NCBI GenBank assembly: GCA_041617635.1
Contig: JBFJOO010000002.1
Location: 1 to 64,000 of the forward strand
DNA length: 64,000 bases
Direction of reading: 5' to 3'
Source of the DNA: JAABRB01 sp041617635
GTDB taxonomy: Bacteria; Pseudomonadota; Gammaproteobacteria; Burkholderiales; SG8-39
Shown: one piece after another, positions 42,399 to 51,169 of the stretch
Layout: the number at the start of each line of letters is the position of its first letter
How positions within the stretch are numbered: the stretch's first letter is position 1
Program-made: the position numbers and the translations under genes
Notes under the pieces: generated by a model
Told to the model about the DNA's origin: nothing
The model's input: only the letters and a program-made list of their open reading frames with translations
Databases searched by the model: none

Positions 42399-44000
42399 TC
42401 AGTCCGCCATTTCGCGGAGCGCTTGCTTGAGAACCTTGCCGTTGGCGTTGCGCGGCAGCGGCGCGTCGAGCAGCGTGAAGAAGTCCGGCACCTTGTAGTC
42501 GGCGAGATGCGCGGCGCAATGCTCGCGCAGCATCGCGGCGGTGCAGCTCCGATCCTGCAGCACGACGAAGGCGTGCGACTTCTCGCCGAGCACCGGATCG
42601 GGCCGCGCGACGAGCGCGGCCTCGGCAACGGCAGGATGCGTCGAGAGCGCACTCTCGACCTCGGCGCTGTACACCTTGTAGCCACCGCGATTGACGAGAT
42701 CTTTCTTGCGATCGAAAAGGCGGACGAAACCGTCGCCATCCTGCGAGCCGACGTCCCCGGATCGCCAGTAGCCGTCCGCGAACTCGCGCGCGCTTGCGGC
42801 CGGATTCTCCCAGTAACCGGGCACGACCATCGGGCCCGCGATCCACAGCTCGCCGACTTCACCCACGGGCACATCGCCGCCGCTCTCGTCCACGACGCGG
42901 ATCGCCGCGCAGGGAACCGCCACGCCGACGCTGTCGAGATGCGCGGCCTGCAGACCCGCCGGCATCAAGGTCGTCGGCGAAGTGGTCTCGGTCGCGCCGT
43001 AGGCGTTGACGAGCGCGAGCTTCGGCAGCTTTCCGGCGAGCGCACGCAGCGTGCCTTCCGGCATCGGCGCGCCGCCGAAACCGCCGACGCGCCATGCGGA
43101 AAGATCGTAGCCGTCGAAGTCCGGATCGCGCAGCAGGAGCGCGTAGATCGCCGGCACGACCAGGGTGTGCGACATGCGCTCGCGGCTGGCGAGGGCCAGG
43201 AACGCACCCGCCTTGAACTCGCGCATCATGATCACGCATCCGCCTGCGCCGAACATGGTGAAGAGGATCGCCGCAAGGCCGGTGACGTGGCTCGCCGGCA
43301 CGGCGAGCAGCGAGCGATCCCGATCGGTGAGCCGCATGCAGGCCCGGTAGTGCAGTACGGTGTGCACGAGGTTGAGGTGCGTGAGCATGGCGCCCTTGGG
43401 TCGCCCCGTCGTGCCGGATGTATAGAGAATGACTGCGGTGTCTTCCTCGCCGACGGCCGCGACCGGGACCTCCGCCGCGGCGGCATCGAGCAGCGTCCCG
43501 AAAGATTCTGCGTCGGGCGCGCTCCCGCCGACGGCGAAGCGCAGCACGAGCTCCGGCGTCTCGGCCGCCGTGGGCAGTCGCTCCGCCAGGTCGGCGTCGA
43601 ACACGATCGCCTTGGCCGCACATTGCTGGAGGATGTAAGTGAGCTCGCCGCGCTGCTCGCGCGTGTTGACGGGGACCACGATGCCGCCGAGACGGAGCGT
43701 CGCGAGGGTGGCGAGCACGAACTCGAGATCGTTGCGGCACACGATCGCCACGCGATCGTGCCGCCCCACGCCCCGCCGTGCGAGGTTCGCAGCGACGCGC
43801 GCGGCGAGCCGATCGAGGTCCGCGTAGCGCACGCGGCGCTCGAGCGCGACCACCGCCTCGTGCTCCGGGAACGCCGCGACCGCAGCGGCGAACATGGCGT
43901 TCATATTTGCCGGGCGATCCGCAAAGCAGCGCATCGCCCGGCCGAAGTGCGTCTCGACGCGCATCGCCGGCACCGGGTAGCCGGACCAGTGACTCGTCAT
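42399..44000 (-). CDS. AMP-dependent acyl-CoA synthetase/ligase
   Basis: A 533-aa ANL-superfamily enzyme that activates a carboxylic acid with ATP and CoA. ILYTSGTTGRPKGAMLTHLN is the P-loop (A3), NAYGATETTSP is A5, YWRSGDVG is A7, DRKKDLVNRGGYKVY is the hinge (A8), and PRNANGKVLK carries the catalytic lysine (A10). The acid substrate, fatty, aromatic or other, cannot be read from the sequence. The ATG at 44000 adds a short N-terminus before the domain. Confidence 0.9.
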   Translation of the reverse strand: MTSHWSGYPVPAMRVETHFGRAMRCFADRPANMNAMFAAAVAAFPEHEAVVALERRVRYADLDRLAARVAANLARRGVGRHDRVAIVCRNDLEFVLATLATLRLGGIVVPVNTREQRGELTYILQQCAAKAIVFDADLAERLPTAAETPELVLRFAVGGSAPDAESFGTLLDAAAAEVPVAAVGEEDTAVILYTSGTTGRPKGAMLTHLNLVHTVLHYRACMRLTDRDRSLLAVPASHVTGLAAILFTMFGAGGCVIMMREFKAGAFLALASRERMSHTLVVPAIYALLLRDPDFDGYDLSAWRVGGFGGAPMPEGTLRALAGKLPKLALVNAYGATETTSPTTLMPAGLQAAHLDSVGVAVPCAAIRVVDESGGDVPVGEVGELWIAGPMVVPGYWENPAASAREFADGYWRSGDVGSQDGDGFVRLFDRKKDLVNRGGYKVYSAEVESALSTHPAVAEAALVARPDPVLGEKSHAFVVLQDRSCTAAMLREHCAAHLADYKVPDFFTLLDAPLPRNANGKVLKQALREMAD

Positions 44001-44100
44001 CTGCCGATCCTTTCAAGCGCGATTCTAGCCGCAGCGACCCGTAGCCTGACGGGTTTGGAAGCTCGCTTGATGAGCTACCGGGTGGCTATACTCCCCGGCC

Positions 44101-45609
44101 ATGGACGAGACCATGCTGCTAGTCGCCGCGGTTGCGGCCGCGCTGGGCGTCGCGATGTTGGCGGTGCTGATCCTCCAGATCGTCGTGATCAGCCGTCAGT
44201 TCCGGAGTAACGCGGAATGGCGCGCGCGGCTGGACGCCATCGGCCAGCTCGGCGACCGGCAGGAGCGCGACCTCCGCGACGAGCTCGGACGCGCTCGGCT
44301 GGAGACGGCCGAAGCGGCCCGTGCCGCACGCGCCGAGCTCGGCGAGACGATGGAGCGGTTCGGGCACTCGGTGCGCGACCAGCTGACGCAGATCGCCACC
44401 GTCCAGCACGGCCAGATCGACGGTTTCGCCCAGAGCCTCGCCTCGCTCACCAAGGCGAACGAGGCGAAGCTCGAGAGCGTGCGCGCCACGGTAGACGACA
44501 AGCTGCGCCTCGCCCAGCAGGACGCACGCCAGGGGCGCGAGGAGACCGCGAACTCGCTGCGGCGCTTCGGCGAAGCGCTCAACCAGCAGCTCGCCGGTGT
44601 CAGCCAGTCGAGCGAGGCACGGCTGAAAGAGCTGCGCGAGACGATCGATGGCCGCCTGGAGAAGATCCAGCAGGACAACGCGCAGAAGCTGGAGCAGATG
44701 CGCCAGACCGTCGACGAGAAGCTGCACGCCACGCTCGAGCAGCGGCTCGGCGAGTCGTTCAAGCTGGTGAGCGAGCGCCTCGAGCAGGTCCACAAGGGTC
44801 TCGGCGAGATGCAGTCGCTCGCCGTCGGAGTGGGCGACCTGAAGCGGGTTCTCACGAACGTGAAGACGCGCGGCACCTGGGGCGAGGTGCAGCTCGGCAG
44901 CCTGCTCGAGCAGGTGCTGACGCCGGAACAATACGAGCAGAACGTCGCGACCATTCCCGGCAGCCGCGAGCGCGTCGAGTTCGCCATCCGGTTACCGGGG
45001 CGCGACGACGGGGGTTCGCCCGTCTGGCTGCCCGTCGACGCGAAATTTCCGCTGGAAGACTATCAGCGCCTGCAGGACGCGCAGGACCGCGCGGATCAGG
45101 ACGAGATCGAGAGCGCGGCCAAGGCGCTCGAGACCCGACTGCGCGAGGAAGCGCGCACCATACGCGACAAGTACGTCGCGCCGCCACACACCACCGACTT
45201 CGGCCTCTTGTATCTCCCCACCGAGGGGCTCTACGCCGAGGTGCTGCGCCGCCCCGGCCTGGTCGAGGCCCTGCAGCGCGACCATCGCGTGACCATCGCC
45301 GGCCCGACGACGTTGCTCGCGATGCTGAACAGCCTGCAGATGGGATTCCGCACGCTCGCGATCGAGAAACGCTCGAGCGAGGTGTGGTCGCTGCTCGGCG
45401 CCGTGAAGGTCGAGTTCGGGAAATTCGGCGAAGTGCTGGCCCGGACGCGCCAGCAGCTCCAGGCGGTGACCAATTCGATCGTGTCCGCCGAGACCCGCAC
45501 CCGCCAGATGGAGCGCAAGCTGAAAGACGTCGAGGCGTTGCCAGACCGGCAGGCGAAGCGGCTGATCGAATCGGCCTCCGACGACGAGGAACCCGGCGCG
45601 TCGGGCTGA
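44101..45609 (+). CDS. rmuC: DNA recombination protein RmuC
   Basis: A 502-aa protein with an N-terminal membrane helix (LLVAAVAAALGVAMLAVLIL), a long coiled coil to about residue 240 built of repeated ET(V/I)D-x-KL segments, then the RmuC nuclease-like domain (TRGTWGEVQLGSLLEQVLTP, PVDAKFPLEDYQRL, LLYLPTEGLYAEVLRR). RmuC limits recombination at inverted repeats. The coiled coil may oligomerise the protein. The gene is preceded by a possible -10 box (TATACT, 44086-44091). Confidence 0.94.
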   Translation: MDETMLLVAAVAAALGVAMLAVLILQIVVISRQFRSNAEWRARLDAIGQLGDRQERDLRDELGRARLETAEAARAARAELGETMERFGHSVRDQLTQIATVQHGQIDGFAQSLASLTKANEAKLESVRATVDDKLRLAQQDARQGREETANSLRRFGEALNQQLAGVSQSSEARLKELRETIDGRLEKIQQDNAQKLEQMRQTVDEKLHATLEQRLGESFKLVSERLEQVHKGLGEMQSLAVGVGDLKRVLTNVKTRGTWGEVQLGSLLEQVLTPEQYEQNVATIPGSRERVEFAIRLPGRDDGGSPVWLPVDAKFPLEDYQRLQDAQDRADQDEIESAAKALETRLREEARTIRDKYVAPPHTTDFGLLYLPTEGLYAEVLRRPGLVEALQRDHRVTIAGPTTLLAMLNSLQMGFRTLAIEKRSSEVWSLLGAVKVEFGKFGEVLARTRQQLQAVTNSIVSAETRTRQMERKLKDVEALPDRQAKRLIESASDDEEPGASG

Positions 45610-45654
45610 GCGAGCCGAAACGCGAGATCGAGGTGGGCGGAGAAGTCCCGGCAC

Positions 45655-46160
45655 GTGAGAGCGGGGCAGCGACCATGCCCGTCCGGCGCCTCGAGCGATT
45701 TGGGTGCTAAGCGTCTGCGGAATCGCACGGGGCGAGTCGGCCCGGGGCGGGCTCATGGTGCCGCAAGGCAAGCCGTCGAGCGGGTGACCCGGCTCGCGGC
45801 GGCCAGTCAACACACGACAGGCCGCGCACGAGCCACCCGCTAAACGACGGCTGCGGGCGCCGGAAGTACGTCGATTTTCGTCGGGCCCACGCGAGGCACT
45901 GGCGTGTAACGGGGCAGCGGCCGATGCTTGGCCGGCGCCTTTGGCCGCGCCCTCCGTCATGGGTGGTTTGTGCGCGGGTAGTCGTGGGTTGACTGCCCGC
46001 CGCAAACCGGGACCCATAGGAGGGCGTTTGCGGCCGCAGGCGCCGGACGGGCATGGTCGCTGCCTCGCCGCATCGAGCCCGCGCTCGACGGCATGGCCGC
46101 TGCCTCGCCACACCGAGCCCTTGCTCGACGGGCATGGCCGCAGGCCCACTACCAACTCGC
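45655..46160. repeat. Cluster of R2-family repeats, locus 4 (583-base intergenic region)
   Basis: The 45610-46192 interval holds no supported gene. It contains an inverted fragment (45663-45690), the exact reverse complement of the R2 distal segment. It also holds a forward CGGGGCGAG...CATGGTGCCGCAAG unit (about 45728-45766), a long R2 block at 46000-46068, and two more GACGGCATGGCCGCTGCC-like copies (about 46090-46145). The density suggests repeated insertion or amplification. Confidence 0.75.
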
Positions 46161-46192
46161 GAGCCAGAGAAGCACCACTTGCGTTTAGACGC

Positions 46193-47458
46193 TCACACCA
46201 CCCCGTCCATCACCTGGACGCTGACGTAGTCGCCCGCCTGCACGTTGCCGCGGTCGTGCTCGAGCACGATGAAGCAGTTGGCTTCCGACATCGAGCGCAG
46301 CACGCCCGATCCCTGCTGCCCGGTCACTCGAACGGACCATTCGCCGCGGTCGTTCTTCGCGAGGATGCCGCGCTGGAACTCGGTGCGGCCGGGCTTCTTG
46401 CGCAAGGCGTTAACGCTGCGTGCCTGCACGAGCGGCAACTCGAATGCGTCGGTGCGCCCGGAGAGTGCGAGCAGTGCGTCGCGCACGAACTGGTAGAAGG
46501 TCACCATGACCGCGACGGGGTTGCCGGGCAGCCCGAAGAAATAGGCCGATCCGATCCGGCCGAACGCCATCGGTCGTCCAGGGCGCATGGCGATGGTCCA
46601 GAAGAGCACTTCGCCCAGCTCACCGAGGACCTCGCGGGTGAAGTCGGCCTCGCCGACCGAGACGCCGCCGGAGGTCACCACCGCGTCGCCGGCGGCCGCG
46701 GCTTCGCGCAGCGCGAGCGCGAGGCTCTCGCGGTTGTCGCGGACCACCCCCATGTCGATGATGTCGCAGCCGAGTCGCGCCAGCATGCCGTGGATCGTGT
46801 AGCGGTTCGAGTCGTAGACCTCGCCGTGGCGAAGTGCCTGTCCGACGGATGCCAGCTCGTCGCCCGTCGAGAAAAAGGCGACGCGCGGTCGACGCCGCAC
46901 CGCGATTTCGGCGATGCCGAGCGATGCGATGAGCCCGAGCTCGGCGGGACGCAGGCGATGTCCGGCGCGCAGCACCGGCTTGCCGGTCGCGAGATCTTCG
47001 CCGGCGAAACGCATGTTCTGGCCGCGCGTCTGGCCGGCCGGGACGGTGATCGCGGTCCCGTCGACGCGCACCACTTCCTGGATGACCACGGTATCCGTGC
47101 CGGCCGGCATCACCGCGCCGGTCATCACGCGTACGCACTCTCCCTTACCGACCTGCCCGGTGAAGGCTCGGCCGGCGAAGCTGGTGCCGATCTCGCTCAG
47201 GCGGGTGTCACCGGAGGGATTCAGGTCGTCGCCACGCACCGCCCACCCGTCCATGGCCGAGTTGTCGTGCGCCGGAACGTCGATCGTCGAGATGATGTCC
47301 GCGCCGAGCACGCGCCCGAGACCGGCCCGGACGGGCACCCTCTCGTTGACGGTGATGGGCGTCACGTACGACCGGACGATCTCGCGGGCCTTGTCGACGG
47401 CGAGCGCGTTCGGATCGTAGTCGTCCAGGCAGCTGACGAAAGTCGCGAGCGGTCTCAT
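46193..47458 (-). CDS. moeA: Molybdopterin molybdenumtransferase MoeA
   Basis: A 421-aa enzyme that inserts molybdate into adenylylated molybdopterin. VPAHDNSAMDGWAVRGDD, VMTGAVMPAGTDTVV, FFSTGDEL, DSNRYTIHGML and TSGGVSVGEADF are the family's conserved blocks. The ATG overlaps the mobA stop (ATGA). It is last in the moaA-fdhD-mobA-moeA run, whose product is needed by the formate dehydrogenase encoded divergently. Confidence 0.95.
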   Translation of the reverse strand: MRPLATFVSCLDDYDPNALAVDKAREIVRSYVTPITVNERVPVRAGLGRVLGADIISTIDVPAHDNSAMDGWAVRGDDLNPSGDTRLSEIGTSFAGRAFTGQVGKGECVRVMTGAVMPAGTDTVVIQEVVRVDGTAITVPAGQTRGQNMRFAGEDLATGKPVLRAGHRLRPAELGLIASLGIAEIAVRRRPRVAFFSTGDELASVGQALRHGEVYDSNRYTIHGMLARLGCDIIDMGVVRDNRESLALALREAAAAGDAVVTSGGVSVGEADFTREVLGELGEVLFWTIAMRPGRPMAFGRIGSAYFFGLPGNPVAVMVTFYQFVRDALLALSGRTDAFELPLVQARSVNALRKKPGRTEFQRGILAKNDRGEWSVRVTGQQGSGVLRSMSEANCFIVLEHDRGNVQAGDYVSVQVMDGVV

Positions 47459-48069
47459 GCCGAGGATTCGAAACCCTTGAGCTCTTCGCGGGTGTTGATG
47501 TTGGAGAACGCCTCGGCCTCGTCGTCGAACGGCACCTCGACGACCTGGAGCGCCGCGTACCACGCGTCGATTTTTCGGCCACCGCGCGCGAGGAAGTCGG
47601 TGAGGTTGGCGAGCACTGCAGTACGCACCAGCGAGAAAACGGGATGCGGCTGCTCGCCCGTCTTTGCAACGGCGAGATCCGCGCCACCGCTCTGCATGGC
47701 GTCGCGTAGCCGCACGACCAGGTCGAGCGGCAGGAAGGGTGAGTCGCAAGGCACCGTGACGACCAGCGGATGGGCCGCAGCGGCGAGGCCCGCCTGCAGC
47801 CCCGCGAGCGGGCCCGCGAAGCCGCCGATCTGGTCCGGCACGACCCGGTGTCCGAATCCGCCGTACGCAGAGGCGTTCTGATTTGCGTTGACGATCACCT
47901 CGTCGACCTGCGGCGCGAGTCGCTCGAGCACCCAGGCCACCATCGGCTTGCCGCGGAGCAACTGCAGCCCCTTGTCGACGCCGCCCATGCGCCGTCCCTG
48001 CCCGCCGGCGAGGATCAGTCCCGTGACCGCCTCCCCACTCCTCACTCGGCGCGCCTCGCCGTAACCCAT
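47455..48069 (-). CDS. mobA: Molybdenum cofactor guanylyltransferase MobA
   Basis: A 204-aa nucleotidyltransferase that makes the bis-MGD cofactor from Mo-molybdopterin and GTP. LILAGGQGRRMGGVDKGLQ is the nucleotide-binding signature, then DQIGGFAGPLAGLQAGL and VPCDSPFLPLDLV. Bis-MGD is the form used by formate dehydrogenase of the DMSO-reductase family. The ATG at 48069 is used; a GTG eight codons later is also possible. Confidence 0.94.
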   Translation of the reverse strand: MGYGEARRVRSGEAVTGLILAGGQGRRMGGVDKGLQLLRGKPMVAWVLERLAPQVDEVIVNANQNASAYGGFGHRVVPDQIGGFAGPLAGLQAGLAAAAHPLVVTVPCDSPFLPLDLVVRLRDAMQSGGADLAVAKTGEQPHPVFSLVRTAVLANLTDFLARGGRKIDAWYAALQVVEVPFDDEAEAFSNINTREELKGFESSA

Positions 48070-48096
48070 CCCATGGTCTCGATTTCGAGAGCGCCT

Positions 48097-48945
48097 CTAC
48101 GCCAGGGCAGTCGGCATGACGGTCTTCACGAAGCGATGCTTGCCGGTGAAGAGGAGATAGTGCTTGTTGACCGCTCGCCCGATCATGGTGATGCCGATCT
48201 GCGTGGCGATGTCGTGTCCCATCTTGGTCAGGCCCGAGCGCGAAACGAGGAACGGGATCGCCATCTGCGCGGCCTTGATCACCATCTCGGAGGTGAGCCG
48301 GCCGGTGGTGTAGAAGATCTTGTCCGATCCGTCGATTCCGTCGAGCCACATCTGGCCGGCGATCGCGTCGACCGCGTTGTGACGGCCGACGTCCTCGACG
48401 AACGAGAGAATCTCGCTTCGATCGCCATCGTTGCTGGCGAGCGCGCAACCGTGCACCGCACCCGCGGCCTTGTACACGGTCTCATGGCGGCGGACCGCGT
48501 CGAGCAGGCTGTAGAGCGACTCTTCGGTGAGCCGGACGTCGTCACGGAGCTTGATCGACTCGATCTCCTCCATGAGGTCGCCGAACACGGTCCCTTGCCC
48601 GCATCCGGTGGTCACCGTGCGCTTCTTCATTCGCTCGCGCAGGCCTTTCACGCCCTTGCGCGTCTTCACCACGACCGAATCGGTCTCCCAGTCGACCTGT
48701 ACCGCGGCGATCTCCCGGATGGAGCCGACTAGCCGCTGGTTGCGCAGATAGCCGATCGCCAGGCACTCGGGCGCTTGGCCGAGGGTCATCAGGGTGACGA
48801 CCTCGCGCTTGTCCACGTACAGCGTGAGGGGATGCTCGCCCGCAATCGGCGTGGGCAGCGCTTCGCCGCGCTCGTTGAGCGCGTCGACCGTGTAGGTTGC
48901 CGGGCGGCCGGCGTCGGTCAGCTCGGGGCGGTGGGGGGCGTTCAT
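48097..48945 (-). CDS. fdhD: Formate dehydrogenase sulfurtransferase FdhD
   Basis: A 282-aa accessory protein that transfers sulfur from IscS to the molybdenum cofactor before its insertion into formate dehydrogenase. TTGCGQGT holds a conserved cysteine of the family's CxxC-type loop, here a single Cys. EDVGRHNAVDAIAG and TGRLTSEMVIKAAQM are strong family signatures. It lies between moaA and mobA, as in other FDH-3 clusters. The ATG at 48945 has a GGGAAG site. Confidence 0.95.
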   Translation of the reverse strand: MNAPHRPELTDAGRPATYTVDALNERGEALPTPIAGEHPLTLYVDKREVVTLMTLGQAPECLAIGYLRNQRLVGSIREIAAVQVDWETDSVVVKTRKGVKGLRERMKKRTVTTGCGQGTVFGDLMEEIESIKLRDDVRLTEESLYSLLDAVRRHETVYKAAGAVHGCALASNDGDRSEILSFVEDVGRHNAVDAIAGQMWLDGIDGSDKIFYTTGRLTSEMVIKAAQMAIPFLVSRSGLTKMGHDIATQIGITMIGRAVNKHYLLFTGKHRFVKTVMPTALA

Positions 48946-48953
48946 CTTCCCGA

Positions 48954-50042
48954 TCACCCTCCGATATAGGACATTTCGATTTTCCGCAGTCCTGCGGTCG
49001 CCGCGGTGCGGAACTCGGAGTAGCGGTCGGCGCGGACCTGCCAGATGCGGCCGATCGCTGCGGCGATCTCCGTATCGGCGGTGTCCCCGCGCAGGAGCGC
49101 GCGCAGGTCGTAACCCGTGGTGGCAAAGAGGCACGTGTACAGCATGCCTTCGGTCGAGAGGCGGGCACGCGTGCAAGTGCGGCAGAAAGCCTGCGTGACC
49201 GAGGAGATGACCCCGATCTCGCCCGACCCGTCGCGATAGCGCCAGCGCTCCGCGACCTCGCCGTAGTAGTTGGGGTCGATCGGCTCCAGGGGCATCTCCG
49301 CGTCGATCTGCCGCACGATCTCGGCCGAGGGCACGACGTCATCCATTCGCCACCCGTTGGTGGCACCGACGTCCATGAACTCGATGTACCGGACGATGTG
49401 GCCGCTGCCCTTGAAGTGGCGCGCCATGTCGACCACGGTATGGTCGTTGACGCCGCGCTTGACCACCATGTTGATCTTGATCGGCGCAAATCCTGCCGCC
49501 GCCGCCGAATCGATGCCGTCCAGCACGCTCTTCACCGGGTAGTCAGCGTCGTTCATCGCGCGGAACACGCGCTCGTCGAGCGAATCGAGGCTGACCGTGA
49601 TGCGGTGCAGGCCGGCGCTCTTGAGCGCACCCGCCTTGCGCGCAAGGAGCGAGGCGTTGGTCGTCAGCGTGAGCTCGAGGCCACCGATGTCCGCGAGCAT
49701 CCCGATCAAGCGCTCGAGATCCTTCCGCAGCAGCGGTTCGCCCCCGGTGAGCCGGATCTTCGCCACGCCCTGCGACTTGAAGATTCGCGCGAGGCGGACG
49801 ATCTCCTCGAAGGAAAGCACCGCGCTGCGCGGCAGGAACTCGTAATCCGGTCCGAAGACCTCCCGCGGCATGCAGTACGTGCACCGGAAATTGCAGCGAT
49901 CGGTGACCGAAATGCGCAGATCGTGGAGCGGCCGACCGAGGGTGTCGGCGCCAGGTTTCGCTTCCCCGGCGCCCAGTGTCCCCACCACAGGCAAGGGCTT
50001 TGCGCGGCGCGCGTCGACAAGTGGGACAATACGGTCTGTCAT
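48954..50042 (-). CDS. moaA: GTP 3',8-cyclase MoaA
   Basis: A 362-aa radical-SAM enzyme for the first step of molybdopterin synthesis. The SAM cluster is CNFRCTYC (Cys50, 54, 57); the second, GTP-binding cluster uses FCRTCTRARLSTEGMLYTC. KIRLTGGEPLLRKDLERL is the SAM-contact block. It ends in the expected Gly-Gly. It is the promoter-proximal gene of the minus-strand cofactor operon, with 85 bases to the divergent DUF3305 gene. Confidence 0.96.
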   Translation of the reverse strand: MTDRIVPLVDARRAKPLPVVGTLGAGEAKPGADTLGRPLHDLRISVTDRCNFRCTYCMPREVFGPDYEFLPRSAVLSFEEIVRLARIFKSQGVAKIRLTGGEPLLRKDLERLIGMLADIGGLELTLTTNASLLARKAGALKSAGLHRITVSLDSLDERVFRAMNDADYPVKSVLDGIDSAAAAGFAPIKINMVVKRGVNDHTVVDMARHFKGSGHIVRYIEFMDVGATNGWRMDDVVPSAEIVRQIDAEMPLEPIDPNYYGEVAERWRYRDGSGEIGVISSVTQAFCRTCTRARLSTEGMLYTCLFATTGYDLRALLRGDTADTEIAAAIGRIWQVRADRYSEFRTAATAGLRKIEMSYIGG

Positions 50043-50127
50043 GGTTGCATCTCAGGGCTTGCTCTACGGCCTACCCGCCAAGCATGATAGCTGCTTCAGC
50101 ATAAACATCTATTTTAGTGATAAGCCC

Positions 50128-50598
50128 ATGCAAGGTCCAAGCGTTCGGGTGGCGGTCGTGATGGAGCGTCGCGCGCTCGCCAACCGGTGGCAGTCGGAGC
50201 AATGGCAAGCCGTCGCGGTAATTCCGGATGCCGGAGACGCCGGTCCGCGCCTCATTGCAGAGGACAGCGCCAGCACGCGATGGTTGCACCCCGGCTACGA
50301 ACTGACGCTGCGGAGCGACGAGGCGGAAGGCTACTTTCTGAACGTGTCGACTGCCGAGCCGCAGCTCTTCGTGATGTGGCACATGGAGGACGACCAGGCG
50401 GTACCGCACACGGTCAGCGCGAGCTACAACGAGGCGAGCACCTGGATGGACGCCGGTGACGACGTCGACCCGGTACGGATGCCGCACGAGCTCGTGCTGT
50501 GGCTCGGCGATTATGTGCGCGACAACTATCGGCCCGAGCCCAAGAAGCGCATCAAGCCCCGGTCGTTCATGCATCCCAAGGACCGGGCCAAGGGGTGA
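50128..50598 (+). CDS. DUF3305 protein of formate dehydrogenase clusters
   Basis: A 156-aa protein. VRVAVVMERRALANRWQSEQ and the acidic loop WHMEDDQAVPHTVSASYNEA are the DUF3305 pattern. This family occurs almost only with DUF3306 and FDH-3 genes. The role is unknown, presumably in maturation or regulation of the enzyme. ATG at 50128; the frame runs open upstream into the moaA promoter region. Confidence 0.85.
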   Translation: MQGPSVRVAVVMERRALANRWQSEQWQAVAVIPDAGDAGPRLIAEDSASTRWLHPGYELTLRSDEAEGYFLNVSTAEPQLFVMWHMEDDQAVPHTVSASYNEASTWMDAGDDVDPVRMPHELVLWLGDYVRDNYRPEPKKRIKPRSFMHPKDRAKG

Positions 50599-50605
50599 TG
50601 GATTA

Positions 50606-51166
50606 ATGGCGAAGGATACCGAGCCCTTTCTCGCGCGCTGGTCGCGGCTCAAGCGCGAGCGCGTCGACGTCGAGCAGGCACCCGCGCCCGCTCCGGTTTC
50701 CTCTGCCGCCGCACCGAAGCCGTCGGATGCGAAGGCCGCGGATGCGCCGCTTCCCGAGTTGCCGCCGATCGATCAGCTCACGCCCGATTCGGACTTCCGT
50801 CCGTTCATGGACCCGCGAGTTCCCGAGGCCTTGCGCCGCGTGGCATTGAGGAAGCTCTACTCCGACCCGCATTTCAACGTCCAGGACATGCTCGACGATT
50901 ACGCCGGGGACTACACGATGCTGGAGGCGCTCCCCGCAGGGATGGCCGGGAAGCTCGCGCACGCGCGGCGGACACTGCTTGGACAGGACGGAGCGGATCG
51001 GGTCGAGGCCGAAGAGCGCGAAGCTGCGGCGAAAGCGGTGGCAGATGGCGCACCTCCGCCGCCGGATCCAGCGGCCGAGGCGCCGCGGATCGCCGAGGCC
51101 CCGGCGCAAGCTGCCGAGGACGGACAATCGCAACCTTCCGGCGAACCGCAGAAACAGAACGGGTAA
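50606..51166 (+). CDS. DUF3306 protein of formate dehydrogenase clusters
   Basis: A 186-aa protein. The N-terminus PFLARWSRLKRE and the block FRPFMDPRVPEALRRVALRK with FNVQDMLDDYAGDYT are the DUF3306 pattern. The rest is Ala/Pro-rich and low in complexity. It starts eight bases after DUF3305 and ends three bases before the polyferredoxin gene, so they form one operon. Function unknown. Confidence 0.85.
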   Translation: MAKDTEPFLARWSRLKRERVDVEQAPAPAPVSSAAAPKPSDAKAADAPLPELPPIDQLTPDSDFRPFMDPRVPEALRRVALRKLYSDPHFNVQDMLDDYAGDYTMLEALPAGMAGKLAHARRTLLGQDGADRVEAEEREAAAKAVADGAPPPPDPAAEAPRIAEAPAQAAEDGQSQPSGEPQKQNG

Positions 51167-51169
51167 TCA

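Noticed and set aside
44992..46155. 387-codon minus-strand frame across rmuC and the repeat cluster
   Set aside because: Its CPSGACGRKRPP-like phrases come from the R2 repeats and the rest is antisense to rmuC.
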